NCBI RefSeq assembly: GCF_964340395.1
Contig: NC_135551.1
Span: 17,403,503 to 17,467,502 of the forward strand
DNA from: Glandiceps talaboti
Taxonomy: Eukaryota > Hemichordata > Enteropneusta > Spengelidae
Direction: 5' to 3'
Length of the DNA: 64,000 bases
This document shows, one piece after another, positions 1 through 12,388 of this stretch. The position numbers and the translations under genes were made by a program. The stretch's first letter is position 1, and each line of letters starts with the position of its first letter. Below the pieces are notes generated by a model. The model was not told the origin of the DNA and ran no database searches. It worked only from the letters and a program-made list of their open reading frames with translations.

Positions 1-236
1 AGTATTAAATATTTACACTTTGACGATTGTTTAGATAATTGGCGGTTACGTTTATGTACATGCTATTTGCTGAATTATTCTCAAATATCTTATGAACCCG
101 TTTTATGCTGTGAAAATTAAAAAGTGGGTCACAGTAACATGAAACTGTCAAACAAACAAGAATCTATCTTAGCACAGCAGTACTGTCATAAACAGAAGAA
201 CATATATGTTGTCTTGTATTTCGGTCATCTGTCATC

Positions 237-448
237 TCAACCCAACCCAACCCAACCAAACCCAACCAAACCAAATCCAACACATACAACCCAGCCCAAC
301 TCATCCCATCTCATCCCATTTCAACCCATCCAACCAACTCATCCCATCCCATCTCAGCCCAACCCAACCCAACCCCATCCTATTCCAACCCAACCCAACC
401 CCATCCTATTCCAACCCAACCCAACTCATCCCATCTCAACCCAATCCT
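237..448. repeat. CCCAA-type minisatellite
   Basis: The tract is built from CCCAA units with scattered variants (CCCAT, CCAAA, TCATC). Two overlapping open frames through it are rich in Pro, Asn, Gln and Thr only because of the repeat. Confidence 0.9.
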
Positions 449-2043
449 ACTCATATTTAACTTATTAGACAACAGCATACCATGATTACGAGGGACAAAT
501 GAACACTGCATGTGCGCATACTTCACGGGTAGAAAAGAAGGCAGGCTAGATCAGAAACATTTGATGAAGACAATACAAACACGAAAATCTAAAGAGTTTA
601 TCAACCTCAAACATCAGATAATAATCATACAATTTCCGCCAATTACTAGTCTTCAAATATATGGATATCTAACCAATATGTTTTGATTTTCTACCGTACC
701 AACTTTAAATTGCCTCTAGACTATTTGTTCATGAGTGGCAGGCGCGTCATTCGCACGTAATTATTTTAGCACCACGGCTTAGAGAAGGATTTACCTGACT
801 TCCATAAGGCTAAACAAAGATGGATCACGTACAACTTATTCGTGTATGTGCTGCCTAAGGGAGCCTAAGCTTAACTAAAATATGTTTACGAGAAAACAAA
901 CAAACAAGCAAACAAGCAAACAAACAAACAAACAAACAGAATCATGAGAAACATTCCATCAATATACTGGGTGATTACACAAGGTGATGTATTGTAATTC
1001 TCGTAAAAAATTCGCCGTACACGTGTTTCTTTTTTGTTGGCGTTGATATGTTTGTTTTTGTTGTTATTTGTTTGCTTTTGCTTTGTCGTAAACATAACTA
1101 GGTAAGACTCGGCTCCCTGTGCCTAAACAGAATAACTTCATAGATGTACAATTCATAGTCCATTCCTTACAGAATGTAAAATTCCTTTACAATTCCCAGT
1201 CGATTCCTGACAGTATTTCTTGTCAAGAAATTTCCACCGCATGCTCAAGCTTTTAATTGCAAAGTAATAGCCTATGTGCAATCCAAACTGACAAGGCTCA
1301 GATTCGAAGAACGGGGATATTATTGATAGATTACAGCTAAAATGATGTTGGTTTGGTTTCACTCATGTAAGATGACATTTTTATACACACTCAGACAACT
1401 TCTAATGCAAAAGAAAAAATTACATAGGGTGCCGCGCACAATGGGGATGTAGAAATAATCAAGTTGATATATGTTGATTATCAGTTAGAAAATAAACAAT
1501 TGCAGCCATTCAAATCATCAAGTCCGTGTGTAATATGTATTTTCATTAGAAGCCTGTTTTATTGAACAGTCAAAGAATAGCAATGCTTATCACAGTTCAA
1601 TATGAACGGGGAAAGGATCCTGATGTGTATTTGTTATGCTTCTGCTATCGTTAATCTAGAGTTGAAGTATGTCTATGTGTCCAAAAATGTAATGTCCCAT
1701 CAGTGAAACACCAAACCAACATCATTTTAGCTGTAATAGTACGGCAACGACAACATATACTCAAGCTGGTGTGATCGATCGGAAGATCTTGGGATACAAG
1801 GGTCATGGCCGGGGGTCATGGGTCAGGGTAACCAAGGCTACAGTAATTGACAACAATGTTTGATAATTTATATTCATATTTCTATTTGAATGTTACTACA
1901 TTTCTAATAATGCAAATTCAAAAATAATCACGATCGATAGCGGCTGATTTGCAAGTTCGTCTACTGTTATGTCCACTATACACATTCAGTCACATGTATT
2001 TGGATAAAGCCGAGCCGACAGTTCAGACAGACTTTGTATATTT
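449..2043. other. Intergenic, no gene recognised
   Basis: AT-rich DNA with a short CAAA-type tract near 893-940. Open frames are short and have no recognisable domain. I see no convincing exon. Confidence 0.5.
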
Positions 2044-2220
2044 AGGGGTTCCCGAGTGGTTAAACCGCTTGCCGTTTACCACTGCGGTCGGGGTTCGAAC
2101 CCATTCAGGGTTTGAAAATTACGACTGTAAGTAAGAAGAGTGTCGTTCAATTTGACTACAGAACAACGTAGGTTTCCTCTAACACTGTAATGCCTGTTGG
2201 CTAAATAAATAATTTTTTAA
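2044..2220 (+). mobile_element. tRNA-derived SINE (family 1)
   Basis: The head resembles a serine/leucine-type tRNA: a box A-like CCGAGTGGTTA near 2051-2061 and a box B GGTTCGAACCC near 2092-2102, the two halves of an internal RNA polymerase III promoter. A non-tRNA body follows, ending in AATGCCTGTTGG and a TAAATAAATAA tail. A second copy on the minus strand at 28522-28731 shares the head, the body and the AATGCCTGTTGG end, which marks this as an interspersed element and not a tRNA gene. This copy has an internal deletion relative to the other. Confidence 0.8.
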
Positions 2221-3571
2221 ATTTTAAACTTTGTAAGGGGTTTTATATAAATGAGCTTCAATAGGACGTTTTCCCTCTGAGCCATCACACTTTGGAGGAA
2301 GGGAATCATGCTGGGAGATATATAGGAGATAAGCAGTTGTTGAAATATTTAGTGTATGTTATTACAACACGCTGATATATATATATGCTACAACGCCTCA
2401 GCTGACCGAATCCCATACAAGCGCCTCGGGGTCCGCAATGCTACGAAAACGAATCCAGTATTACCAACGACGCTCAAACACCCTCACCCCCACTGCTCGT
2501 GAGCATGGCATGGCTTACCGTAATGGAATAAATTTCCCCCAAGTTGACCCAGATATTATACATAATATTTAACAATTACAACAACGACGACGACGGCGAC
2601 AACCGCCACCACGAAAAACGAAAACAAACAAACAAAAACTTGAAAAACAAAGATTGCATAAACAGCCCTCAAAATCTAACATTTAGTAGTCATGAAGGAA
2701 AACCAGCTTTGTTCCATTTTAATTGATAAACCCTTCAATAAACCGATATATACCTAATATTTTGAACGAAGACATTTTAAACTAACACCCTTTAAAATCA
2801 TCAAAATATCAGGGTTCATGTTGTGGATTATAATACCTTCTTGGTTTAACAATTGTTGTGCTGGCTTATCGAGTTTCGCACCAACGCGACGGTAAGGGGC
2901 GAGATCGACAATTCAATTCAATGTAGGATAAAACAAACACAGTGACTATAAACTCCTTTGGTTATGCCTCGGACTCAGACAGCACAATCAATTTCAAATG
3001 TAGTACTGACTATGAATACAAAACCAGTAAGAAGTGGCACAAATGCTCTTTTATTAACATTTAAATATATCTACATATCAGTACAGTGTCATGCATTTAC
3101 TAAAATCGAAAATTCTTCCATTTCCCGATTTGACTACATTTTTTTAAGATATCTGTATTAGGGGAGTCCATTAAAAGTAAGATCGTTTTGGGGAAGAAGT
3201 CCATTTCGAGTTAGCGGTTCCGCCCCCGGTTTCCGCGGTAACTGGGGTACCGGTACCAGCTGTCGTTAATGAGCTTCTATGCATACGGGAAACCGTCTTT
3301 ACAGGGATGTGCTACATTGGCCCCACTATCTTTTGTTTAACACTTCTTTTGATAGTGCCGACAATACATTCATTTTTTATTCCTCATTATAAACAATGGA
3401 GCGCCAACGCGTCGGATACAATGCCAATCAGAGATGTTTTTGTGGGCACTTCGTTAGTGATCGCCTTTTATTTTTTCCGAACGCAGTACATGTATTAAAA
3501 ACTCCAGTAAACTGAACTCAATAGGGGACACAGGTTTTTTTTTTTCTGTCTCCCTCCCTTCCTCCCTTCCC
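2221..3571. other. Intergenic with repeat fragments
   Basis: Holds a short TA run near 2374 followed by an open stretch to about 2570 that I cannot assign. Ends related to the ~155-bp repeat family of 32818-32975 occur near 2893-2935 and 3168-3187. An open frame at 3307-3498 begins with a signal-peptide-like stretch but has no domain or splice support. Confidence 0.4.
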
Positions 3572-3895
3572 CCCTCTGTATGTATGTATGTATGTATGTA
3601 TGTATGTATGTATGTATGTATGTATGTATGTATGTATGTATGGATGTATGTATGTATGTATGTATGTATCTCTCTCTCTCTCTCTCTCGTTAACGTGCTA
3701 GACGAAGTACTGTATTTATAATTATGTCATCACACATTCATGACATACGAAGTATCAAATACTTTGTACTTTTTGCTATCTTCTCTCTCACTCACTCTCT
3801 CTCTCTTTCTTTATCTTTTTTTTTTCTCTCTCTCTCTCTCTCTCGCTCTCTCCCTCTCTCTCTCGCTCTCTCTTATCTCTCTTGCTCTCCTACCT
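3572..3895. repeat. Compound microsatellite TATG, then TC
   Basis: A TATG array spans about 3579-3669 and runs into TC tracts at about 3669-3688 and again 3783-3893. Confidence 0.9.
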
Positions 3896-5004
3896 CTGTA
3901 AAAAATATTATAAATATTATATTTGCTGCGATTGACAACAAATTTTCACTGTCATAAAATGTTTATTTCAAAGACGTGCGTTGTTGATATTCATTCACGC
4001 TGCAATCTAATCGTAATCCAAGAAAGGCGTTCAACTTCGGCAGTTGTGTCGTACATATTATACCCTTAAAATGCATGTCTTCCAACTTGACTTTAAAAAC
4101 TTTACAATCATCACAAAATCGATTTTTTTTTTACGTCATAGTTCGCCAACGGCACGGAATATGATAGTACGATCTAAGTCTGCGCTGATAAGGGTCGTTG
4201 ACACGTAAGCCTGGCCTTTGTGTGCTTGAAAATTGTCGATGTACATATTGTATATGGTACTATAGCACAGTGTGTTAGTTATCTGTGACAATAGGACGGA
4301 CGGAAACCAACCGCGGGTTCCGCGGACCCGGACATGTCTCTCACGATCTGATGATTATTTAGGCTCATTCACTCTGAATATTACGCTTTTGCTCCCCTTT
4401 GGCATCATATCATTCTTTTTCGTTTAATTGACTTGTACCACAGCCTCTCTATCACATCACAGGACTATACAATGACACAACGAATAGCGTGTACCCCTGG
4501 CACACTCAGATATGTACCGGCACAACTGTCCTGTACCGTCAAGACTCAACAGACAACCCATTGCAGCTTCTATAAGAATGACCCTATTTTTTATGTTTCT
4601 CATTACTATTTCATGGCAACTAATTATAAGGTCGGTCGTTCGATTTAATGAAAGTACAAAAATAAGAAATCATCTTCTTCACTTTTCTCTGCCTCTCTCC
4701 TTCATCCTCTCTATCTACTTTTTATTGGATTCCTGGTAACAAGCCCTTTCCAAGCTTCTCAACACAACTGGCATGCTCTCAGTCCTACCCTACTTGAATG
4801 ACTTCCGTCATGCTCTATTCGTGAACAAGTGTCGTCTCCGCCACCATGACTGTAGTTGGCATCGACAGTCCAGACATTTACGTATTTTTGCAAATATTTC
4901 CGCTAATAGTAAGGGCGGGGGAAAATATATTTTTTTTTATTTTGATGTCGGAGCTTAAAACTTGATTTGGGTCGGTCGGGTAATGAGAAACAGAAAGAAT
5001 AGGG
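3896..5004. other. Intergenic, no gene recognised
   Basis: No recognisable exon. A fragment near 4555-4575 (CCATTGCAGCTTCTATAAG) matches a piece adjoining the family 2 SINE at 28931, so it is probably repeat-derived. Confidence 0.4.
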
Positions 5005-5215
5005 CCACCCTAAGCGCATTGGACTAAATCCTTCACTAAGCAACCTCTATCCTACCAGTTCCCAATGATATTGCTGGGTTGACTGGGGCACAACCATGGT
5101 TCAAATCTTGTCAAAAGATTTTAGCCATTCAAGGACAAACGGCGGCAGCGATCAGGCTCGAGCCGGCAACTTTATTAGATTCCGAGCCACCCACCTACCA
5201 TGTCGATTCCATCGT
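5005..5215 (-). mobile_element. SINE-like repeat (family 2)
   Basis: Read on the minus strand it starts with a tRNA-like region containing GTGGCTCGG and, about 35 nt on, GGCTCGAGCC, close to pol III box A and box B. It continues through TTTGTCCTTGA and CCCCAGTCAACCCAGC to TGGTAGGATAG. A second copy lies at 28940-29150 in the same orientation. The tRNA origin is weaker than for family 1. Confidence 0.55.
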
Positions 5216-6689
5216 ACCCAGTGTTCAATAAAAAGTGGATAACCAAATTGCTTGATTATCCAAACGTGACTCATATCCCAAATGTTTTAGTCTTTAATTA
5301 CACAACTTATGTGTACCATATGCATACGTATCTCATCAGAACGTGGGTTATGTCTGACTTACTTCGATTTCCTACATAATCGTCTAACGTGATGAGGATT
5401 TAAAGAGGTGAAATCAACGGCGCATTTATATAATTTCCTTGACGTCACGGTAACAACAATTTGAAAGTGTTAATGTCAACAATTGTAAGATAATTCCTTC
5501 TACTTTGACGTCGTGAAAATCAAGTAAATTTTCTTTCTGTACGACGTCAAAATCATGTGAAATTGTCCAATTCATGGCATTCTGAATTGCAAATTGTTAT
5601 TATGATTTACGTTTAATGTATATAGCCCGTTACATATTAGCGTTTACTGGCTGTGTTTGATACATCAACGCATAAACAAATAAAACATTGTACATTACAC
5701 TTTATCATAGCTTGATCACATTTTTTGTTACATTTTGTCTAAATAACAAACCATTCAAAGGTACTCCAACTAGACGCGCGCAGCCACGCAGGTGCCAATG
5801 TTTTGATTTCCTCATTTAATGTCTACATTGTGGCACTTTGAATCAACACATTTTCTTGCCACATTTTATTTAAATGAGTTAAATCTTGCTATCTTAAAGT
5901 ATAGCAGCATGTACAGTTTCGTATTGCTTTCTGCATGGTTGTGTCAATATAGAGCCACTGAACATCAATATAAAACAGGCAGTACTGTACACGAAACTGA
6001 AAAAAAAACCACACCCACACTTTATTAAAGAAATGGTAGTAATATTCTCAACACATCGCGACGAAATATACGTCATGTAAACTTTCTCATGGATTACTAT
6101 GTAGATGATAAGGTTTTACATATTCGTAAATCATTCATAAACACGTGTATTCAAATCTTACCTGAAAAACTTAAAAAGCGAAAAATGTAGACTTTTGACC
6201 CTTACTGTTGAACTTTTTAGCGTTTTTGTTTGTAATTAGATATTCGCCTGGGTACACCTGTACCTATTACCACAGATAAGTAACATGTGTTACTTATCTG
6301 TGCCATTACACAGCCGAGTTAACCCCCCCCACAACCACCACCACCACCACCACCACCACCACCACTCCGGGGGTTGAATTGGGTGGAGTGGGGTGGGGTT
6401 ATTCTATCAATCGCCACATATTAGGTGTAGATTAAAATTCACATTACTGTTGTGTTCTAAGTACTGAAATGACACTTGCTATTGGTAGAGTTAAAACGAT
6501 TTGATGACGTAAGGGGTAAGTTATTAGGAGTATACTGGAATGTGGAAGGAACTGCTATATTACGATTCTATCAAGTGTGCTGACAGGCCGGAATACGATT
6601 TCAGTAACATCGAAGGCATGTATCATCGATATGAACCCTATACTAGTATTATTGTTATAGTAGACTGTAGTTGCACTAGCCAGGGCCAT
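5216..6689. other. Intergenic with palindrome and CAC tract
   Basis: Contains a short perfect palindrome near 6271-6302 (arms ACAGATAAGTAACA and inverse) and a C-rich/CAC trinucleotide tract near 6324-6365. No recognisable exon. Confidence 0.5.
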
Positions 6690-6935
6690 CAAAAATATGG
6701 AGTATATACTCTGGTCGTTCTACGTCACGACAACGCGCGTCTACGTCATTGGTTCTGCTGTGTTCGAAATATGAGTCAAATCGGTCAAAATTGTCGTTCA
6801 TTTCACCGATTGTTTTTTTTATATTACTGGCGCTGGTTTAATGATATCATTTTCCAATATTTTTCTTTATTCAACTGGAAAATACGTGTAACCTAAGGGT
6901 TGTCACTACGAGTCGCTAGACGAGTGACAAGGGCC
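6690..6935 (+). repeat. Interspersed repeat, ~240 bp
   Basis: Matches the reverse complement of 43865-44112. Shared segments include CTCTGGTC, GCGTCTACGTCA, TGGTTCTGC and CGAAATATGA, and both copies end with CACTACGAGT/TTACTACGAGT and GAGTGACAA-like sequence. No coding potential was recognised. Confidence 0.65.
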
Positions 6936-6940
6936 CCTTT

Positions 6941-7292
6941 GGCCTAAAAAAATAATTGTTTGGTTCCGGTTACCCGACCCCACCTAGTTTTTCACTGTCA
7001 ACCCTAAACTTTTTTTTTACGTATTCGAGAAAAAATCGCAAAAGTCTCACGAGAAATAGTGGAAGAGGAAACTGACATCAATTTAAAAAGACAATATAAA
7101 ACTATTCTTCCAATCTGTAATGGCTGTACATCTGATAATAAGAAATAAACAACACAGAGACCACTTGGAAAACAGTGGAAACCCTGAACTAGACATGAAA
7201 AAATAATTCATATAATACAGTAAAAAGTCTACCTACCCCACATCATCTAAATTTGAGTGTAATCGGAACCACATAATTTTTTTATTAGGCCT
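6941..7292. mobile_element. MITE family A (~350 bp)
   Basis: The ends are imperfect inverted repeats: GGCCTAAAAAAATAATTG at the left, and at the right the inverse of GGCCTAATAAAAAAATTATG, both continuing into TGGTTCCG. A second copy lies at 43194-43560 inside an intron of the EGF gene and shows a TTA target duplication, which suggests a Harbinger-type non-autonomous element. No transposase frame is present. Confidence 0.75.
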
Positions 7293-8084
7293 TGGGTCAC
7301 TCGTATTTTCTTTGGCTGAACGAAGACAAATATTTTGGGAATAATGTATAATATATGCAAGTATTTTCACTCGAGTCAACCAGCTCGTAAACACATACAG
7401 TTTGTGCCACTTTATATCTGTGCTTTATGGCAACTAACACAAAAAAATCCACAGTTCTTTGCTTTACAGCATGTACAGGAAAAAAAGGTTGAATTCCACT
7501 TTCGTGTATTAATTCGGAATTACTGAATGTTGACAGCAGTCTATTTTCAATCTCGCCAATTCCGAGATTGTCGTAAATTTCAGACATTTGCAATGACCTG
7601 GGTGTATTTAGCTTAAAAATTGTTTTGTGGTGGGGGTGGGGAGGGTGGGGGCATTTTGGCAGTAAAGTGCGTTTATATTGTTGACCAACCTGACGGGGAA
7701 TCCTTTCAGACTAGACTTTGGTACATGGTGTCGTCTTTTAGAGTGCAAAACCGGATTATCGCACAACCTTGGGTTTGGTGCGGTCACACACACTTTCAAG
7801 AACACAGGCAAATAAAGGGTTCTGAATAATTAATGGCGATGGCGTATGGTGCCCGCGGCTGCCAGGATTATATGTAAGAAGGCAAGATTATATTCAGAAT
7901 CGGATTATCAACAAACGTCATCAGTGAGAATTTTTTTGGGTAAAATATGGTCATGAAATTGGACACAGTAAAAAAGTCACCATTTGGGGAAAATTTTACA
8001 TTGTATTTCAAGAATTAACCAACAAACAATTTCGTCTGTTGAACTGAAGGGGTGGGTGCGGGGGGGGGGGGGTCCGAACCATGT
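7293..8084. other. Intergenic, no gene recognised
   Basis: Short overlapping open frames on both strands without domains, and G-rich runs near 7620-7655 and 8050-8072. Nothing assignable. Confidence 0.45.
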
Positions 8085-8473
8085 TTTTTTACTACTACAC
8101 CAGAGTGACTGTAGAATTTCAATTAGGCAACACAGTGTATTTTATTAACAGACCAGAGTGACTATAGTTTCATTTAGGCAGCACAATGTTTTTTTACTAC
8201 CAAAACCAGTGACCATAGAGTTTCAAAGAGGCAACACAGTGTTTTTTACTACCAAATCAGAGTGACTATAGAGTTTCAATTACACAAAACAATGTTTTTA
8301 CTACCAAACCAGAATGGCTATAGCGTTTCAATTAGGCAACACAATATTATTTTACTACCAAACCAGAGTGACTATAGCGTTTCAATTAGGCAGCACAATG
8401 TTTTTTTTACTACCAAACCAGAGTGACTATAGAAAAGTGACTATAGAGTTTCAATTAGGTGCCACGATGTTTT
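8085..8473. repeat. Minisatellite, ~58-bp unit, about 7 copies
   Basis: The unit reads roughly ACTACCAAACCAGAGTGAC, then TATAGAGTTTCAATTAGGC, then a CACAATG and a T-run. Copies diverge by substitutions and T-run length. The short open frame here is a repeat translation. Confidence 0.85.
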
Positions 8474-9440
8474 TTATGTCTCAGACAAGGGATTTTTGTT
8501 AGAATTATATAAAATAAAATGTAGAAACTGATAACGTGCCAGAATATCAAATGATACATTTTATCACTTTGAACACAAATCAACATCACCGTCGAATGAA
8601 AGAAGTTAAAACACAGAACTGTTTATTTGAGTTCATATTGAGACAAAATAACATTTCCTGTGCGTGCGTGCGTGCGTGCGTGCGTGTGCGCTTTCAGGGC
8701 CTTGTATTGTGTGTATTCGTAACAAACGTGTTTTGTGAGATGTGAAATATATGGCGCCGCCTTATTGAAATCATTCTATCGTCTTTATTTTGGCAGTCTC
8801 GGTTTGACGCTCGGATCGTAGACATGTATTTATATTAGGGCTAAATTTTCGTGCATAGCACCTACCAGGCGCGCTTTTGTATCTGTATAGGACGACATTT
8901 GCACGGGTAGATAAAAACGAGTAAATAATCCAGATCAACATTTAATTCCGTACATTAATCCAAATTAGTTTTGCCCGAAGAAACTATCTACATACAGATG
9001 TCAATACACATGGGATAGGAATTGTTAATGCTGTGGTTAGTGAATCTAAAATCAATGGAAATTGCGTCTGATTGTGATCACCTACATTATACCCACCTAT
9101 AAACAAATACACAATATTGCTAATAAAGTGTACTACACTACTGTTGATGTAACTGGTCGAAGTTCAAGGCCAATTTAATTGGGACAAAGCCGATCTGTAT
9201 TGTCAAAGGATATTTCCAAGCTATGGTTTTCATTCTATAAGTAAACTCATAAAGTGTTTAGATTCATATAAATGATATATCACTATCGTTATTTCGCAAA
9301 TCTCAAGTCTGTATTCCTGAGTCTATATATGTCGACTCATATTTATTTAATCACAATTACTATAGTATTTATAAAGTATCCCCTTCCCAGCTGTCCCCCA
9401 TCTCTGTATGCCTCTGTCTTCGTCCCCTCCCTCTCCCCCC
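8474..9440. other. Intergenic, no gene recognised
   Basis: AT-rich with a short TGCG/TGTG microsatellite near 8660-8692. No gene seen. Confidence 0.45.
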
Positions 9441-9506
9441 TCTCTCAGTCCCTCCCCCCTCTCTCTCTCTCTCTCTCTCTCATACACACACACACTCGCA
9501 CTTTTT

Positions 9507-9543
<37 letters not shown>

Positions 9544-9545
9544 AT
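9441..9545. repeat. CT, CA and TCTG microsatellites
   Basis: C/T-rich tract, then CA repeat near 9483-9496, then a TCTG array near 9509-9541. It abuts the left arm of the foldback element at 9591. Confidence 0.85.
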
Positions 9546-9590
9546 GTCTGCTTGTGTCTCTGACTGGCTGCCTGTCAGTCTGCCTACAGA

Positions 9591-10260
9591 GGGCAGCTAG
9601 CATGTAATTGATTAATCGATCATTCGATCTATTTATTGATTGATTTATTATTTGGTTGAATGATTGATCGATTGAATGATCAATTTTTGTGGTGCAATAT
9701 AATTTATTTTGTGTGAGATATTGATCAATCACTCATTGAGTTTTGTGGTGATATACAACTTTTCTCTCTCTCTTTCCTCGCCTACTTTTCTCTCTTCAGT
9801 TGCATGTAATTCTCTCTTTATGTGTCCATTCTTCTCCTCTTATCTAAAACAAAACACCCCTAATCTTACAATTGGCGAGAAATCGCTTACAAGTAAGAAA
9901 GAGTTTCTTATTTGTTTATGCACGATCGACTGTTTGTCTAGTGTGATAAACTCCCAGAAGATAAGAGATATAGCTAACTGTTAATGTAAGTGATCTCTTG
10001 CCAATTGTAAGATTAGGGGTGTTTTAATTTAGATAAGAGAATAATGGACAAGGTGTCTTTATTTAGTAAGAGAGAAAAGTAGACAAGGAAAGAGAGAAAA
10101 AAGTTGTATATCACCTCAAAACTCAATGAGTGAATTGATTAATATCACACACAAAATAAGTTATATTGCACCATAGAAATCGCTCATACAATCGATAAAT
10201 CATCCAACCAAATAATAAATCGATCGATCGATCGATCAATCAATTACATGCTCGCTGCCC
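9591..10260. mobile_element. Foldback element, two ~300-bp inverted arms
   Basis: The arm at about 9591-9894 is matched in inverted orientation by about 9980-10260, leaving a ~85-nt unpaired centre. Shared stretches include GGCAGC.AGCATGTAATTGATT, TATTATTTGGTTG, GGTGCAATATAA, CTCATTGAGTTTTG, GGTGATATACAACTTTT and CACCCCTAATCTTACAATTG. The arms differ by substitutions and small gaps, so this is an old element and not an assembly artefact. No transposase frame was found. It lies between a TCTG array and a long CT array. Confidence 0.8.
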
Positions 10261-10266
10261 CCTTTG

Positions 10267-10420
<154 letters not shown>

Positions 10421-10806
10421 CGACAAGTTCCACGGAAAATATGAAGATCATATAACAGCGGCTGATAACGCATTAGTCTAATATCATGGTATACTTCTTA
10501 CCGGATTAGGCTAAACTTCCATCTCTAGATCTGTTGATGTAAGACACATGGTATACCGAGATTAAATCCTTACGTTTGCAAATTTTAGTTATCGAATTTC
10601 TAAGCAAAGACTGACATTTGAATAACGTACATTGTTACCAAGCAACATATTACATCATGTCAAACCCATTTTTCATGTAGTATTACCCCTAATGTTCTCT
10701 TTAGTCATCCATGATGGAAGTACCATGTAGTAAGTCAAGACAGTTTGGTTTCTTTGGTTCGTTTCCGACTACTTTTAAAAAACACAATTATTTCCTTGTT
10801 TCACAG

Positions 10807-11043
10807 ACATGTACGACGGACATGGATTGTCAGAAGGCGGACAGACCAGCCTGTTGTGCCCGAAGTGGATTGGGACCCTTCCGTGTCTGCAAACCTCTAG
10901 GGGGATACGCCAAAACTTGTAACGTCTACAGCGCATCATGGCCAAGTTTGTATTTACGACAAGGTCATCTCTGCCCATGCGCAGGCGAATTAAGTTGTAA
11001 ATTGGCAGGATCGACGTCTTCACTGGGTATCTGTATGTATTAA
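10807..11043 (+). CDS. Prokineticin/colipase-fold secreted protein, terminal exon
   Basis: An intron acceptor TTTCACAG precedes an open exon of 78 codons plus TAA. It holds ten cysteines in the order C-x5-C, CC, C, C, CPC, C, C, with TCTTDMDC at the start, ACCARSG after it and LCPCAGELSC near the end. This is the spacing of the prokineticin / astakine / Dickkopf colipase-like fold, in which five disulfides build a small extracellular ligand. The region RVCKPLGGYAKTC matches the family's C-x-P-L-G-x4-C segment. The frame requires a phase-0 intron at 10806. The exon with start codon and signal peptide was not found, so this is a partial model. A polyadenylation signal lies 61 nt downstream. It could be a prokineticin-like cytokine or another colipase-fold ligand; receptor and function are unknown. 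Confidence 0.75.
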   Translation, partial: TCTTDMDCQKADRPACCARSGLGPFRVCKPLGGYAKTCNVYSASWPSLYLRQGHLCPCAGELSCKLAGSTSSLGICMY

Positions 11044-11104
11044 AGCAGAACATTAGCATTTACAAGTTCACAACACTTTGAAACCACGTCCACCGAAGAA
11101 AACA

Positions 11105-11110
11105 AATAAA
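11105..11110 (+). promoter_or_regulatory. Polyadenylation signal AATAAA
   Basis: A canonical AATAAA lies 61 nt after the stop codon of the prokineticin-type exon on the same strand. Confidence 0.6.
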
Positions 11111-11579
11111 CACGATTTTTCTCTCATGTAGGGCTATATATACATTCATAAAGGAGAGAACAGTATTACTAAATCAACAATTAATTAAAAATGTTGAAGA
11201 TACATTCCTACGGCTAATTTAAAAAAAAAAAAATTAAAGTGTGAAATGTAATGTAGACGAACATATCAACTGTACACAAGAAAGATATTTTTGTATTAAG
11301 CTAGGGAGTTGGGGTTAGGGTTAGTATATGGATAGGAAATTGAGACTCCCCAACATAAATATCTTTTTGTAAGCTTCGACAGCATACGGACACGGTCTGA
11401 AACATGTGTTTATTTTTCGTCGTTTATGTTTTAAAATAAAACAGTTACGTATGCTTGCTACTCAATCATGCCTCATCAGTCGTCACTGACAGAACCTTTA
11501 CATTATATACACTGTTATATAATACCGCCTTTACAGATGAGATCTTTCTCGTGCTTCTTTTTATTCGTAGCGCTTGCAT
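11111..11579. other. Intergenic, no gene recognised
   Basis: AT-rich DNA. A signal-peptide-like open frame starting at 11537 runs straight into the MITE at 11580 and is not treated as a gene. Confidence 0.45.
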
Positions 11580-11705
11580 TCTCGCAAACCAGAGCTGTTA
11601 TTTCTGCCGCTACACGCCTTCGAAATAAAGACGGACGTCCATCTGGGCGGCACGTTTCGACAGTGCCGTAAAGGAGCTCGAGAACTTGGTTTGCGACGAC
11701 GAGCG
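11580..11705. mobile_element. MITE family C copy
   Basis: Begins with TCGCAAACCAGAGCTGTTAT and ends with TTGGTTTGCGACGACG, an imperfect inverted pair. Related copies occur at 13737-13824, 30930-31011 and 42055-42148, with shorter fragments near 21060, 25495 and 29180. Confidence 0.65.
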
Positions 11706-12388
11706 TTTGACACCAAACTCAAACAATTATGGTGACATGGAACTGGGCAAACGTTAAAGCTGCTGGAACGTTTTTTTTAAAAAAAAACTGGTATAACTGA
11801 CTTAACCTTTTGTGATCATTTGAGATCTCAAGCTTTGACACCGAGTCGCACTCTCAACAAGAATCTGCTTGCAGCAACAATTACAGACAAGTCACTTATG
11901 TAGATACTCATATTCTCATATGTCGCCCCCAAACTATGGAACTCTTTGCCACTTAACATAATTCGCCAAGCCTCCAGCCTGGATTGTTTCAAAACATAAC
12001 CGAAGACTTACATGTATTTGTTCACCAAAGCCTATGGCGTGCTTTAGCAACTCTACGCTTAGTCTATTGAACTGAATATTACTCTGACGGAAATCGGCTA
12101 TAGAAATTTGATAAGCTGACATATTCACCACTATACCGACATTTATTTATAATTTATTCATCCAAAATATACAAAGTTATATTTCATCGCTCTGTATCAA
12201 TGGTTATAAGAAATAGAATAAACAGAAGGAAGAAGCTTTTCACAAATCATACACACTATTTTTTGGAGGGGGGTTGTAGCTACTCTGAAACTTTTATGAC
12301 AGATAAACACATTTACACCGACCGAGGTCTGCCCAGTCACATCACCTATCAATAGTATCATGTGTTTGTGTTTGGAGTTGTACATATT
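11706..12388. other. Intergenic, no gene recognised
   Basis: No recognisable exon; short frames without domains on the minus strand. Confidence 0.45.

Noticed and set aside
2044-2113. tRNA gene
   Set aside because: Good pol III boxes, but the acceptor stem is not intact and the same head plus body recurs at 28.5 kb, so it is a SINE head.
2390-2570. Gene-like open stretch (TTPQLTESHTSASG...)
   Set aside because: Looks somewhat coding-like but no family is recognised and no start, splice site or partner exon supports it.
3307-3498. Small secreted or membrane protein frame
   Set aside because: Signal-like start only; no domain, splice site or conservation evidence.
4578-4648. Possible signal-peptide exon (MTLFFMFLITISWQL)
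   Set aside because: Lacks a convincing donor and adjoins a SINE-tail fragment.
8085-8473. CRISPR array (regular ~58-bp periodicity)
   Set aside because: Whole units repeat with divergence and no unique spacers, and the DNA is from an animal genome; it is a minisatellite.
11537-11671. Signal-peptide exon of a prokineticin-like gene (MRSFSCFFLFVALAFSQT)
   Set aside because: It lies downstream of the prokineticin-type exon on the same strand, and its second half is the end of a MITE family C copy, so the frame is probably coincidental.
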